Notes under the pieces: generated by a model
The model's database searches: none
The model's input: only the letters and a program-made list of their open reading frames with translations
What the model was told of the DNA's origin: nothing
Translations under genes and position numbers: made by a program
Part shown: positions 23,573-36,195 of the stretch, in pieces
Layout: each line of letters begins with the position of its first letter
Numbering within the stretch: the first letter of the stretch is position 1
Source: Neoscytalidium dimidiatum
Lineage: Eukaryota; Ascomycota; Dothideomycetes; Botryosphaeriales; Botryosphaeriaceae
Direction: 5' to 3'
NCBI GenBank assembly: GCA_037367355.1
Contig: CM074699.1
Span: forward strand, 992,001-1,056,000
Length of the DNA: 64,000 bases

Positions 23573-24384
23573 TCTCGCGTTTCACTACGGGATGCCTTGG
23601 CTAGCAGCCGGGATCCAAAGCTTACACAGCCGCACGGCAGGGCTGCGTGCAGCTGGCGGCTGGCGGCTGGCGGGATGCCACAAGCGACGTCGTATCAGCG
23701 ACTCGGGCGCAAGGCGACAGCCGACTGGGCAGGCAGCGACGCGATTGTGGAAGTAGGGAGTAGAGAGGTAGATTCGTCGCGAGGGCGAGGAGAAAGCAGC
23801 CCTCACTCAGGCTGTTGTGGTGCTTTGCTGTCTGGTTGAAACACTGTGCCTTGGAAGCGGTTTGCCCTGGCAACGTTGGCAAGAATAGAACATCCCCGCA
23901 AATCACCGGCCTTGCTGCTTATCGATTGCGCAGATCCCAGCAGTCTGCGCGCCCCCCAAAAGCCCGGCGTCCGCCCAGCGCGGCGTCCAGAAGTCTGAGG
24001 AACCCGTGAAGAGCGCCCAGGGCTGCATTGGCGAGTGCGAACGACTGCGAGATGGGGAGGTTGTACAGGAATGCGCACAAACCCGCCTTGGAGTGCCTGG
24101 TGCCGGGCGCCAGGCGCCAGGTGCCAGCCTCGCTGTTTCCCAGCAGCGATACGATGATGCGACACACCACCGCCACCACCACCGCAACAAATACGAACCG
24201 CCTTGTTCCGCCCGCACCGCTGCTTCTGTTAATAGCCAACCCCACGTGCCGCTCACGAGCTCTGCGCGAAATAACAATAATACCACAGGAATCTTCTCAT
24301 TTCGCTAGCTTTCCGAACTATCGCAACGTTAGTGATCATGTGAAGGCATTTTTCGTGTCCGGGGCCGAAGCGCTTGGTAGAAGA

Positions 24385-24505
24385 AACCACCCTTCAACCT
24401 GCAACACAGCTTGCATCGGCAGCCGGAGCAGTTGTCCGTACGTAGATGTCACCGTCCCTGAGCGACACTGACATTTGGAAAACTTCTTCAGCTGCCCGTT
24501 TACCG
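24385..24505. repeat. Dispersed MITE-like element, copy 1
   Basis: About 120 bases that align by eye with 60073-60213: both share a CTTCAA.C.GCAACA block, then AGCAGTTGTCC / AGTAGTCGTCC, then a right arm ending in ACTTCTTC / ACTACTTC. The arms form an imperfect inverted repeat. Confidence 0.45.
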
Positions 24506-24995
24506 TCATGAAAGAGTGGTTGGCTGTTCAAGGCGACGGGTGATTTCTTTTACCACGACTGTAGGGGGCTGTCCAGGCGCTGAGGCCAGCGACCGTGCGT
24601 CCTGGAGTGCAGTAGGCGACGGGTCAGTGTGCAGAGCTGCGCTCGCCATGAAAGCGGCAGCATCGAGTTTGAGGAGAGTAGTCGGTCGCAAGAACGACGG
24701 AAAGCTGAGGGAAGGCGGCGATGGCGATGATATATGTGTTTCAACGAGGACCACGCAATGTGGCCCACTCAAGGTACGTAAGCTTTCTAGCTGCGCCAAC
24801 ACTCCTCCACCAGAAATGAGATTTCACGATAGCACGGATGTCCCCTAAGATCCCCCACACTGCGTCTAGACCGGCCTGTCCCAAGCAGTGTGGGGTGCAT
24901 GTTGCCCCGAGATCCCAGTGCAAGGCTGAACTTCGAAATTCCTGAGTCCTACATGCAATACGGATCCGTACAGCTGCTGGCAGGAGAATGCTGGC

Positions 24996-24996
<1 letters not shown>

Positions 24997-25035
<39 letters not shown>
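24997..25035. repeat. (AC)n microsatellite
   Basis: An uninterrupted AC dinucleotide run of about 19 units. It is not inside any supported gene. Confidence 0.97.
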
Positions 25036-25037
<2 letters not shown>

Positions 25038-25800
25038 CGTCCAGCCTCAAACAGGAGCGCCGGAGCATTCTGAATTTCGATGCATTATCCTCGCCCGTCT
25101 CCTCGTGCGTCCGCCGGCTCCCGTCGGCGGTAAGATACAATGCTCCGGCATTCCCCACGACACGCCGAACTTCAACCTACCTCGATCTGGGCACGCTGGA
25201 AGGTCATGCCACGCAGCGGCACTCTTTCGGGAACATCCTGCCGCTGCACGCTTGCTCAGTCCTCAGCGCGCCATGCGAGTCTCGAGCAGTCTGAACTTGT
25301 CCTGACGCACGCCAATTCGCACCCAAAGCATGCGCAAAAACATCATCATCCCTCATCCAAGCGCCAGAGCGCATAGCTCGTTCCATCTCGTACTCGTGCC
25401 AAAACAAGCCTAAGGCAGACAAGCAGGCGCTGTCCCACAGCCCGTCAGCAACAAAGACGGCTTCCCTGGCCAACACCAGCGCTCGCCGTGACAGGCGTGC
25501 GGCGCTGTTCGGGGCTGCCTCGCTCGTACGCTGAACCCACAACACCACGCACCCCTCGCTCTCCACAATGCCAGGGACCCCTCTCCACATCCACACCTGC
25601 CACCGCCGTCTTTCGTTGCCCACGCCTCTGCGACTCGTCATCCCCGACGCGACTAGAGAACCCGCCGGCCGGCCCATCCGCTCTGGTTTCGTTTCGGACC
25701 GCCGCCGCCGCCTGTGGCTCGCGTCGCTCCATCAGTCAATCAGTCAGTCGCTCGCAGTGCGGGCCACCAGCAGCCCACCCACGCGACCCATGCGTGCTGC

Positions 25801-25838
25801 GTCTCGCGTCTTGCGTCTTGCGTCTTGCGTCCTGCGTG
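25801..25838. repeat. Heptanucleotide tandem repeat
   Basis: About five tandem units of a GCGTCTT-type heptamer, with one- and two-base variants at the ends. It lies in non-coding DNA. Confidence 0.8.
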
Positions 25839-28800
25839 CTGCCCCAACCCGCCAAGCAACGGGTGTTTCCACCGCAGGGACCCCCACCGCCGAATGCCCA
25901 CTCTTCCTGACCGGTGAGCCTGAATCCAGGGACTGAACGCGCTGATGACCCGGCCTGGAATCCATCAAAAGCTGTCATCTGCCACCCTCAGGAACGACCT
26001 GCCGTGGGAACCGAGCGGCCCGCTGCCCACAGAAAGGGCATGAGAGCGAGCAGCCTCTGCATGAAGGATGCACGCGTGGCACCAACATTGTCGTGCGGCA
26101 CAAGCTGCTGCCCCTCTTCCTCCGTCCAGCATATACACATCCCACGGAAAAAAAAAAAAGAAAAGAAAAGGGCCGGACGGCAAACGGTCTCAGCTCTCCG
26201 CCGCGAGTGCAGTCCGTGCCTGCTCGCCCTTCGAGTGGCGGGCACGCGGGATGTGCACGTTGGATCAGCCTCGTCCGCGACGCGAGACGCGCACACTCGT
26301 TGGAGAGGACACGCCTCGCGTCTTGATACAGCGCAGCGGCGGCTGAATGATGCTTGCGTGCGCGCTCCTGCGCCATGCATGAGCAAAGCAACTGCAGCAG
26401 GCAGTCTCGCCGCCCGCTCCCTACGGATCGGTTGGCTCCCGTGCTCTCAATCCGTCCCTAGTTTATGCCCTTTTTGGCCCCCAAGAGTGCTCAATTGAAA
26501 CCTGCACACGCCGTACATTGCGTAATGCACATAGCCCGCGCCCCCCATCAAAGCAAGACCTCAGACGCACACACACACAAAAAAAATTCCGGGCCCCCCA
26601 CAGGCACCAGAAAAAAAAGTAATCGGAGAGAACCGGTTGATATCGGCATGCATGCTTACCAAATAGGGACAAATAGGTAATGTATCCGTTTTATGCTCGG
26701 CGTCTGGCGTCTGCATGTCTCTGCCAGCATGAAAAAAAGGGCGCCTACGGGGCGACCAGTGGATTTCGTATTTCGGCCCAAAAAAAAAAAAGGAAAGTAG
26801 GTCCAGACAAGTGTGGAGTCGTCGTCGTGGATCAAAGGCAAAGGCAACTTCGGAGCTCTCTTCCGACAGGCAACCAACGCGTGACTTGTTGTGCTCTTGG
26901 TCGTTCCCCAATTGCTCGCCTTGTCGTTCAGCTCAATCGACTTCGCTTGTGCCGTCACGACTCAGTTCTTTAGCTTGAGCCGTCTCGAAGGATCTCGTTG
27001 CCTGGCTAAAAGAAAAAAAAAAAAAAGCGGGGGCGTCGTGGGTCATAATGAAGAACGGAAGGGAGACAAACAAAAGAAAATACGACTAGTCACTGTGGAG
27101 CCCTTACTGGAGACTTTGGGCAACGAGGAGTATAATAGCGGGAAATGCTGAGAAGCAAATGATGTGCCCATTGCTCAGGGGCTTGGCACGCACATAGGGA
27201 GAGAAAGCATGATAGCAAGAAGACAAGCCCCCGACTTGAACGGAAGATGCTCCGCGATTAGACGATTGGAGAACATGTTCCAGACTTACCAGCTGGCATA
27301 TTCGAGCCCCATCTAGACGCCATCCATCATCATGTCGTACTCTCTGCGCCTATGCACAGCTGGTGGCTCCCTCGAACGTGCTTTTTGATTCTCCGAGACT
27401 TCCCGCAACATCGCCGGACATTGCATCTGTGCTCAGGGCGTGAAAGATAGGAATAGGCTCGCAGATAACCCCAGTAGAAGGAGAAGGGGGCACAAAAGCA
27501 AAGTTGGTGGTGAATAGCCGACCGCTTCATTCCGGACCAAAGGAACGGACGCAGTGTTCGCGACGGCAGCAACGACAAAGAAGAAACAATAAGTGTATCA
27601 AGCCATGGCACTTAACTGGCTAACAATGAAGCAACAAGAAACATCGTTGGACGATCGCTCCCAAAGCGTCCTTCGTATCATTTTGCCCCTTTCTGTGCAG
27701 CGAGAGCCAGGCGGCAAAACATGAGAGCAGAGAACCACAAGACTTCAAGACGCGCGACAATAACAATGTATTGATGGAGTCTCCTTACTTCGAACTGAAT
27801 GATAAATCCCGGTACTTTGTCAGAAACACTTCCTATCTTGGCAGCAGCGGGCAACCCCCGCGGCCGTTGGGGAAATAGGAAACAACACATCAAGCATGAT
27901 CCTGCTAGAACATCCACCCCCGTCCCGCTGCTCCAACCGCGAACCGCCATATTCCCCGTCGCCCGTACGCGCCGCCCCGCGGCCCCCCGACCGCGCTGGT
28001 CTTTCTCACGAACGTCGGGATTACGACGCGAACTGATAGATGAGACGACAGAGAGGACAGCACAGGGGAAGCTGCACTTCTCAGCATTCTAAGCCTGACA
28101 ACGAGAGACAGCTTACGTCTCTCTTCTCACTCCACTCCCACTTTCCCCCGCTCCTCCTCAGCCGCCGATCACACACACGCCCGTGTCCCGTCGTACAGTA
28201 TGCTTTTCCTCCCCAATAATGACACCCCCCCCACTTTCTATCCAGGGCATCGCCGCTTAAGTGAGTAACGGCACGGGACGCCGCCGCGAAGGGAAAAGGA
28301 AATTATAATCCACTCATCGCACGCATAAATCCGTGCCGCGAGAACGAGAAAAACGCATGCTCGTCGTCCGTAGATCAATGAACATATAAAAAGGAAAAAA
28401 AAAAAAACAATGAAGTGCAATCCGCGTCGGAGTACTCCCTCCATGGGATCGCCAGGCAAATTATTTGACTACGAACTCACCAGCCGGGCTCTCTATGGCC
28501 TCGCACCCGCATTCCCCACTGGTACGAGACGTAACGGCAAGAGACGAGGGGACCCGGCGGCGTGTTCCATACCTGCCGGCGTCGCTACTCCACCCTAGAC
28601 AAGTGTAGCTAGTTAGGTCGGAAGCCCGCACATCTACTCTCTTTTTTTCTCGCCTCTTCAAACGACCGTTTGGATAATTCGATCGAACACGAAGACCAGG
28701 ATGCCATGAACAGGAGCTACAAGCAAAGTGGCGGTGGCGCGTACGCCCGCGTCGGTTTTTCGATAGGATTCCCGCAGCAATATCCAAAGGGAGCGTAGGG

Positions 28801-30281
28801 GATGGGTGGGGAAACAGGGCCGTTAAGACTCGATCAGGAAAACGGACGTTGCTTCCGTGGCCGGCGCCGTTGGGGGAAGGAGGTGAAGCAACGGATAGCA
28901 GCCGCCCGAACCTAAAATCTCGTGGGAAGGATTGAGCTTTGGTCTGGTGTCACCCTGTATTGTTCAAGTTCTCGCACGATATACAGCGGTTCGGCCTTCG
29001 TCCCGCGCGCGATGGAACGGTCATGCGGTACAATTCGAAGCAATGATCTACGAATGCGAGATTGAAGCAGAAAAACTTGGTCTTTGTGAGAAACTAGCTA
29101 CAGAATGACACTGCTGCGGTTATCGTTGCGCAAAAAGGTTCCTGCCCCTTTCGACGCGATATCCTTTCTTTCATCAAACGCTTGAAGCTACTTAGAAATA
29201 GAGGAGAGTAAAGCAGGAAGCTAATCAACATTTTGCTCGCCGATGCTTTTTCCGTATCGTTTCTTTTCCCGTCCCGTCCATCCCGATGCGCCTCGAAAGA
29301 CAAGAAACCCCAGGGAAAAAGCAACTGTGTGGGGTATGGGGAGGCAGACTGTCTGTTCGGATGCTTAGCAGTCACACTAATGCGAGCAAACACCCGCACT
29401 CGATCTGCGGCCTTCTCCCCGAGTTGACTACAAAAGGCGATATGGGTGGCACTTCGTCGAGTGCTAGGAGAACCTCGCTGGGTACGGGTTGATCCTTACT
29501 ACATCGCAAACCGTTGATCGCTTCGCAAACACCCATGAACCCTCCCCGAACGCATGAAGAAAAACCAGGAAAAACAAGAAAGAATAATCAGCGCGAGCCA
29601 CCCATGTCCCATCCTTAAACTCATCCGCACACATTACGCATTCACACAAGTCTTTGTGATCCATCATGTAAAAGAAAGCAAAAAAAAAAAAACATCAACA
29701 GGGCTGAAAGAAAATGATGCCTCACCGTGCACCTGTAGGCGCCGGTAAATCAAAGAGGACTGAAAGTAAAAAGCAAGTTTACAAGTGGGGGCTGAATCCG
29801 TTTGAGGAAGGTTGGTCTGAAATTTACGGCGGCCACATCGAATCAGGAAGGGACCGCCGCATGGAACAGTTGTGGCGAATATTGGATTCAGTGCGTTTGC
29901 CGGCCATGCATACCGGGCCGCATCGATAGCCAGGATAGGCCAGCCAGGGTGGGATAGCAGGAGCGATGGATAAGGTGATCAGTATTGAGAAATGAGGAAA
30001 CGGAGGTCGCACAAATCGGATCACACCCGACACATCAAAGGTTGCAGCGGTCAGGCCGAGAAGGTGGAGGAAACCCCTGTCCCTGCCGCGTGGGAAGGGA
30101 TTAGCCGTAGGGAAGGGGATCCCAATTTTCCCGGCCCGTTCGCTTAATCGTTGACAGCGGAGGGTGTGGGCCTAATTTGGAAAGACTCCCGCTTAACGCC
30201 GGGTCCGTCGAGTCGTGCAGATGCCGCTGCTGTTCGAGGTTGCGCGGATCATCGTGAGATTTGACCAGGGCAAGCAGGTAT

Positions 30282-32974
30282 TTAAGGCGAGGCCTCGCGT
30301 TTCGCCCGCTTGCTCCGCTCCAACCACCGCCTCTTTCCCACGCGCGTCTCAAAATGCGGTGCGACTTCTTGACCTGCCGCGACCATGGTGCTTCGCATCT
30401 TGTTGCGGTAGGCATCCACTAGAGCAGTATTCGTAAGTATTCGTTTGGTGACCGTTCAAATTATCGAATCGAGCCATATTTGGGCGCAAACTTACGAGAT
30501 CTCTGCAGAAACAGCGTCCTTCCCGCGAAAACTCTGCTTTGACTCCAGGTCATGCGATAGCCAAGGTCGTTGAGAGTAACTTCCTTGTTCCTCTTCGCTC
30601 TCGTCAAACGAGGGCGCGGGACTTTCGCTTCCGTGCCATCCATCATCGGAACTGGAACCAGAGTCCGACCGGTGACCGGCATCGCGCCGCCACTGCCCTC
30701 GTCCTTTTCGTCGTCGGGGTCGTCGAAGAAACGGGTTCCCCGCGGGGAAGCTGGGGGAGATTGCATCTGCGTGGGGAAGTACGAGCGGGGGTACACAGAG
30801 TTGTTCTTGCGGTAAGAATCGGGCATTTCTTCCATGTTTACCTGGTCGAGCATGACCCGGACGCGAACGCGTGTTCCTCTCTGAGCGTCGTCGACGAGAA
30901 TGAATTTGCGTCGCTTCGCCTCGGGGAGATCGCCGAAAAGCTCGAGGTTGCGCTCTTCGTCTTCCTGCTGCTTAGTAGTAGCTGCGGCATGGGCCGGCGG
31001 GGGGCGCGAAGGAACGTGATCCATGTGGTGATCCATTGGTGGTACAGCGGAAGCATTGGAGGGCTGGTTCGTGGGGTAGGCAGGATAGAAATTATTGGCC
31101 GGCCTGACGTCGCCATTCGCCGCGCCGGCTTGCCCGGTCGGAGCCTGGTGATGGTGCGTGTGGGTGGTCTCATTGTACTCATTTCCGGCTACACCGAGAT
31201 AAGAGATTAGCTGCCGTGACCTTGCTTGACGATCGATGATCTGCGCCAGGGTATGGGTGCTGTGCATGACAATGGGTACAAACGAGTACAAACGACGGTG
31301 CGATGCGGGGGAAAGTTACATCAAGGAGTAATGTACATGCGATACAAATGCAATACAAAACGACAGGATATGATTATCATTGCAAAGTCCGTTTCAAAAA
31401 AGGCGCAATCTCAAATCGCGCGCTCGTCACATCTGTGGAAACATACCAACGTCATCAGGTCCGCCTTGAGCCCCACCTGCAGGGTGTTCATGGTGGTGGT
31501 GCAACTGCGGACCGCCCATCCCCATATTCGTCGGCCTGGCACCTGGAGCCCCAGCAATGCCAGCAGTGTTAGGGACACCAGGGGCCGGAGCGCCGGGTCC
31601 AGCCATGTGGCCTCCATGCTGCGCCTGTACCGCTTTCCTGTTGTTGATCTTGGCCATCCGCCTCACTCTCCTACTCCGCAGACGCGGATCTTGGTTGCTG
31701 TTCCTCCAGCTGTCAACTGCGCGCTGGATCAACCCACGCTTGCCGCGCAAGCACGGGTTCAACTGAGCGAGCGCCCATCCAACCGTATTGCACTCAGTCT
31801 CATAGTGCAGGCGATTTCCCTTGTACTGATCCTTATGGCAGCACGCGCGCGGGTAAACGCAGTTTTCGGTCTTAAATTCCTGCGGGAGTTCGTCCACATT
31901 GACCGACTCGACGTCGCAGCGAATAGTGTACTCCATCTTCACGCGGTCTCTCGAATACTCGAACGCGATCCACTGCACGCCGTTCTGATCTTGCCTCACG
32001 ACGAGCGGAGTGGTGGCGGGGATTGGCCCGGGTGCAGCGTTCGGGTTGACACTCGCGCTGCTGGCAGGGGCCGAGTGCATGCTTCCAGCACTGCCCGGGG
32101 GTCCAGTTGGAGTTCCCTGAGGGGGACCCAGCCCCGAGGGTGGTCTCTGCAGCGGAGTTTGGTTGAGCTTCGTCCTCGGACTGCCCGGCAGTCCAGGAGT
32201 GTGCGGGTGCTGTGGAGGGTGCTGCATTTGCTGCGGCTGCTGGTGGGACATCAGAGGCATGTTGGTCTGAAGAGGTGCCGTGTGTTGTTGTGGCGCGTAA
32301 GGCGACTGCTGCGGCGGCATCTGATAAGGCGGGTAATACATGTTCTGCGGCACTTGCGCGGCGGACTGGCCATACAGCGGCCGTCCATGCTGGTCATGCT
32401 GCGGGGACTGGATCGATGCCGGAGAGTTGGATTGCGGAGTGTGGTAAATTGGCGGGAATTGCCTGTTCATGGTTGCGGTGGCCATGGAGAGATCTGAATT
32501 CTCTGAACACGCGTTAGTCACCGTCACCTCTCGTAGGCGCGCGCGGGGGAGACCGCGTCCGCCAATGCTTGCTTTCGAGCGCGTCTGAACGCGTCTTCGC
32601 GGCGGTTTTCTGAGGGGGTCTGGAATCGGGGCTTGCGAATTGGGCGCGGGCGGCGGGAGCTGCTCACCTGAAGATGTGTAACTTCCAGAAGTGCTGTTCG
32701 TGCTGTACGGACTCGGGTGAGTCGCGTAGTAGGGGACCTCCTGCGGGTTCTGGCCGGGAGGAATTTGGACGTTGCTGACGTAGGGCGACTGATGCGGCTG
32801 CGATGGGTGAGGAGACGCGTAAGGCCCTTGGGTGGTGGGTTGTTGCGGCGGGTGCTGGGGCTGCTGGGGTGAAGTAGGATGATGCTGCTGTTGTTGCTGG
32901 AGCACGCCGGGGCGCGGGTGCTGGAGGTGAGGTTGCGGCGGTGGAAGGCCCTGCGTAGCGGGGTGGGGATGATG
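30282..32974 (-). CDS. DUF8032 regulator-like protein with duplicated domain (5' end unresolved)
   Basis: Minus-strand exons 32974-32668, 32502-31447, 31188-30496 and 30418-30282 join in frame for 730 residues; introns are 165, 258 and 77 nt. The first intron has a textbook GACTAAC branch site, although its reading is also open. The N-terminal third is disordered (Gln, Pro, His). Two related conserved blocks follow. The first (31,690-32,010) includes FEYSRDRVKMEY, ENCVYPRA, GNRLHYETECNTVGWALAQLN and GKRGLIQRAVDSWRN. The second (30,340-30,920) includes KRRKFILVDDAQRG, NNSVYPRSYF, LGYRMTWSQSRVFAGR and LFLQRSLDAYRNK. I recall this as the DUF8032 family of Pezizomycotina; the low-complexity sequence and basic C-terminus suggest a nuclear regulator, which is inference. 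No in-frame ATG lies in the first exon shown. Position 32974 follows a good CTAAC..CCAG acceptor, so a 5' exon is probably missing; otherwise translation starts at the ATG at 32485. Confidence 0.8.
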
Positions 32975-34243
32975 CTGGAAGGCGGAGGCGGTGTTAGCGT
33001 TGGTGGTGCATCGGCGCAACGGGTGTGCACGACGTGAATTGAGTGTGGCTGCTCAGCGACTTGGGAGAAAAAAATAAAATAGAAAAAAAAAATACAAGAC
33101 GGCGGCGCGAATGGGGAAAGAGCTGTACCAGAGACGGGCTCGAGTGGTGTGAAACAAGGCAGCCCTGAAGAGAAGACGCAAAGGAAAGCCGAAAGCTGGT
33201 GCGCTGTCTTGGACCGCGGCGCTCGACGATCGCGGACAGAGGCCGGGGCTCGACGAGGATTATGAGCGAGCCGACGGCTGTGGTGGTGATCTGCTCTGCT
33301 GCGAGGACAGGGTCCGCGGATCACGGCGACAGGCAGGGCAGCTTAAGAGAGGCGCGGTGGAGGACGAGGATCAGATAGGATGAAACGCTTGTGGACCGGG
33401 CGCAGACGAGACGCCGGCGGCAGCAAGCATGGATGAGGCTGCGGAAAAAGACGCATGGGAGGGGAGCTATGGGGGGGAGCTTGGCGAGAAGGGGCCTACC
33501 ATGTAGCCTAGGACACGCGGGAGCTGGGGTGAGGGCACAAGATGACTCGCCGGCTATGGGTGTGCAGCGCAGGCGCAGGAGAGGGCGGATGCATGCAAGC
33601 AAGAGCGCAGAGCAGAGACGCCGAAGCCAAACGGGCGCGAGCGAGGGACAGCTGCTGCTGGGCGGGCTGGGGGACGGCGACGGGCTTGGGGCGGCGGGCA
33701 GGGAGGCACTCACCAGATCGTCCGCCACAGGCGCCGGCTCTTCCTTATACCCCGGAGCACACGGCGCCGTATCTCGCTGCAGCGCATGCGACACTGTTAT
33801 TATTACCAGCGCTGCTCGGCCGCTGGAGTCAGTACTGGCGACTGCGTTGGGCGATGGGCGGGCGGAGCAGGCTAGCAACGGCCGTCCGTGCAGCGACCGG
33901 GCCAGCTGCGTAATTTCAGCGCGCCGCGACTGGCTGGCCGCGCGGTGGAGCCAGCACTGAAATAAACTCAAAACGCCCTAGGGCCGCCGCCGCACGCCAC
34001 GCGCGCCCTCACTGGCCGCAGCCCTGCGCCCACGGAGGGCCTGCCTGATCGGGCTGGCCTTGGCCGCGGCTGTCGAGCGCGGATGCGCCCTCTGCGCCCC
34101 CTGTGCAACGGCCGCAGAGCGTGGGCGTCGCGTGCGCCGGGGCACTTGCCGGACTGGTGCTGCTCCTGGTCCGATGCCTGCGCCGCCCGCACGCCCGTCG
34201 GGGGTGCTGCTGGCGAGGATCGCGCAGGGCTGCCATGACATGG

Positions 34244-34273
<30 letters not shown>
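34244..34273. repeat. (GCT)n trinucleotide run
   Basis: About nine to ten uninterrupted GCT/CTG units in non-coding GC-rich DNA. Confidence 0.9.
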
Positions 34274-34277
<4 letters not shown>

Positions 34278-34478
34278 CGTCGCCCGTCCGCGCCCGCCTG
34301 CCCGCCTTACTAATGCCGAACCAGCGCCACGCCTAGCGCCGCCCGCTAGCTCGGCGCATGAAACCGTGAGCGAGGGCGCTCGCGAGAGCCAGCGGCAGAG
34401 CGAGCGAGCGCATGCTACGCTGCCCTCTGCCCTCGACAGCCGCACTGCCGGCGGGCCATGGGGCCATGGCACATCGCG

Positions 34479-34540
34479 CCGCCGCCGCCTCCTCCTCTAC
34501 TCCTCCTCCTGCTCCTGCTCCTCCTCCTCCTCTCCACCCT
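34479..34540. repeat. CCG/TCC-rich trinucleotide tract
   Basis: Interrupted CCG, CCT and CTC triplets over about 60 bases, making a strongly polypyrimidine plus strand. Confidence 0.8.
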
Positions 34541-36130
34541 CCGCCCGGCGTCCGTGGCCCGTGGCACCCCGTCAGTCAAGGGCCTCGGTCGCTGCTGCCG
34601 GCGCGCGCGTGTCTGTGCCCGCCCTGCCCTGCCGTGCCCTGTCCTGCCCGGCCCTGCCGCATGCTCAGTGCCTGAGATGAGATCCCTCGTCCGATCCGCC
34701 CATTCATCGACGCGCACAGAGCACGCGTCGTGGGCGAGCGCCGAGCGGCGACATGGGAGACGGGCGATCACCAGCATCCGACCGCGCGCCCGTGGGGAGG
34801 AGCCCAGCCACACCTCAGCAGCGCCGGCGCTCGCGCTCCAAAACAACGCCCCTTGGCCGGCTGCCACGAGCGGGGGGGGGGGGCAGGGCCGCCTGACAAA
34901 GAGGCTGCCTCCAGGGCCGCCGTTGACACGGCGCGGAACAACGGCGACGAGCGGCCCTCGAGTCTAAGACCCTGCCGGCGAATCGGGCGCGCGATCTGCG
35001 TCGCGCGGCCGCCTGTTTCTCTCGCGACAAAGCTCTCCCGCCGCCAGTGATCTGCGCCCCAGAAGCTCTCGTCAAAGCAAAGCGTCGCCCTCGCCCTCGC
35101 CTGCCGCCGAGTACGTAAGCCGCCGCCGTCGCCGCCGCCGTCGCCGCCATCGTCGGTTGACGGTCGACGCTTGACAGCGCACTCGCGCTTGCTTTTGCTC
35201 CCAGCGACAGCGCATCAAGGAGCCAATGCCGGCCGCTGATTCAGGTTCGTCAAGCTGAGTCGCCGCCCAAAAGAGCGGGCGTGCCCCGGGGTGAAGCCTG
35301 CACGCAATTCATGCGTCAGGGCCGCGCTGGTGCCTTGGGCTGGAATCCCAAAGCTGCCAAGCGGATGCGCCGGCAGACGTGCAAATCCCGAGGGGTGCGA
35401 GGACCAGCCAATTGCTGGCGCGCGCGCGGCCGGGGGAAATTGGATATACAGGCACGCAAAGGTAGCTGGCGATATACTTCGCACAGTCCGTTCTCGCCAC
35501 GCCGCGCCGTCGATGTCACGCTATCAGGCACAATCCAGCGGACGGTCCTTGGGGGGTTTGGTCTCACAATTTACGAAGCATGAAAATTGCAAAGTTGGCG
35601 CTATCTGGCTGAGGTCGCTTCCGCCCGCTTAGAGACGAGAGGTTCAATATGCACTCGGCCCTAGCGAGACGATTAACTGGTCTCCTATACATATCCCGCC
35701 CGCTGAGTGGCCGCTTCTCCGAGACAAATTCACGCTGATTTCGGCACTCTCCAGACGGCAACCAGATCTTGGTCTCACCGCGCGCCAGTGCGCCCGCCAA
35801 AAGTCACTGTTGCGTCTTTGACCGTTGCGGGTGGCACGCCCGGGCGTTGATCAGGCCATGATAGGTGATAGACACGGCCGCTTTCTGCTTTGAGCCAATG
35901 CTTTCCAGATGCTTTTTTTTTCTAAACCCGCAAAAAAATTAGGTCCAGTCCGTACACCGATGCCTGCCGCCCCGGCTCATTTTTCTCCTTCGGCGAGAAC
36001 TCCGGCTTGCTTTTTGTCTGGACCCTTCCTTCAAGGCTTGCAGCCTGGCGCGCCGCAAGACGTCAGAACGCATCACAGGCACTCCGAACGTGCATACTGC
36101 ATCGGCCGGCCATACGTGTTGTGGTTGATG

Positions 36131-36195
36131 GCAGCAGTCGTCCGGACGTGAATGTTCAACGATTTCTGTGACATACATGTATGAACGACTGCTTC
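36131..36195. repeat. Dispersed MITE-like element, copy 2
   Basis: The left arm begins GCAGCAGTCGTCCGG and the right arm ends ACGACTGCTTC, the reverse complement of the same core. Between them is a palindromic ACATACATGTATG segment. Confidence 0.5.

Larger units (their letters stand above)
23573..30281. other. 6.7 kb gene-poor region with microsatellites and A-tracts
   Basis: Upstream of the btgC-like gene and downstream of the DUF8032 gene. No frame here has domain character or a believable exon series. It holds an AC dinucleotide array (24997-25035), a 7-base tandem repeat (25801-25838), many A9-A14 tracts on the plus strand between 26,150 and 29,700, and one copy of a dispersed inverted-repeat element (24385-24505). 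It may hold long promoter elements or non-coding transcripts, but nothing in the sequence proves either. Confidence 0.5.

Noticed and set aside
24997..25035. AC array considered as a telomere-like or CRISPR-like repeat
   Set aside because: It is a plain dinucleotide microsatellite with no spacers, and fungal telomeres are TTAGGG-type.
31226..32497. 423-residue plus-strand frame over the DUF8032 gene
   Set aside because: It is antisense to well-supported coding exons and has no recognisable motif.
33321..34680. Long Arg/Ala/Ser frames on both strands near triplet repeats
   Set aside because: They are products of GC-rich and triplet-repeat DNA, with no conserved sequence features.
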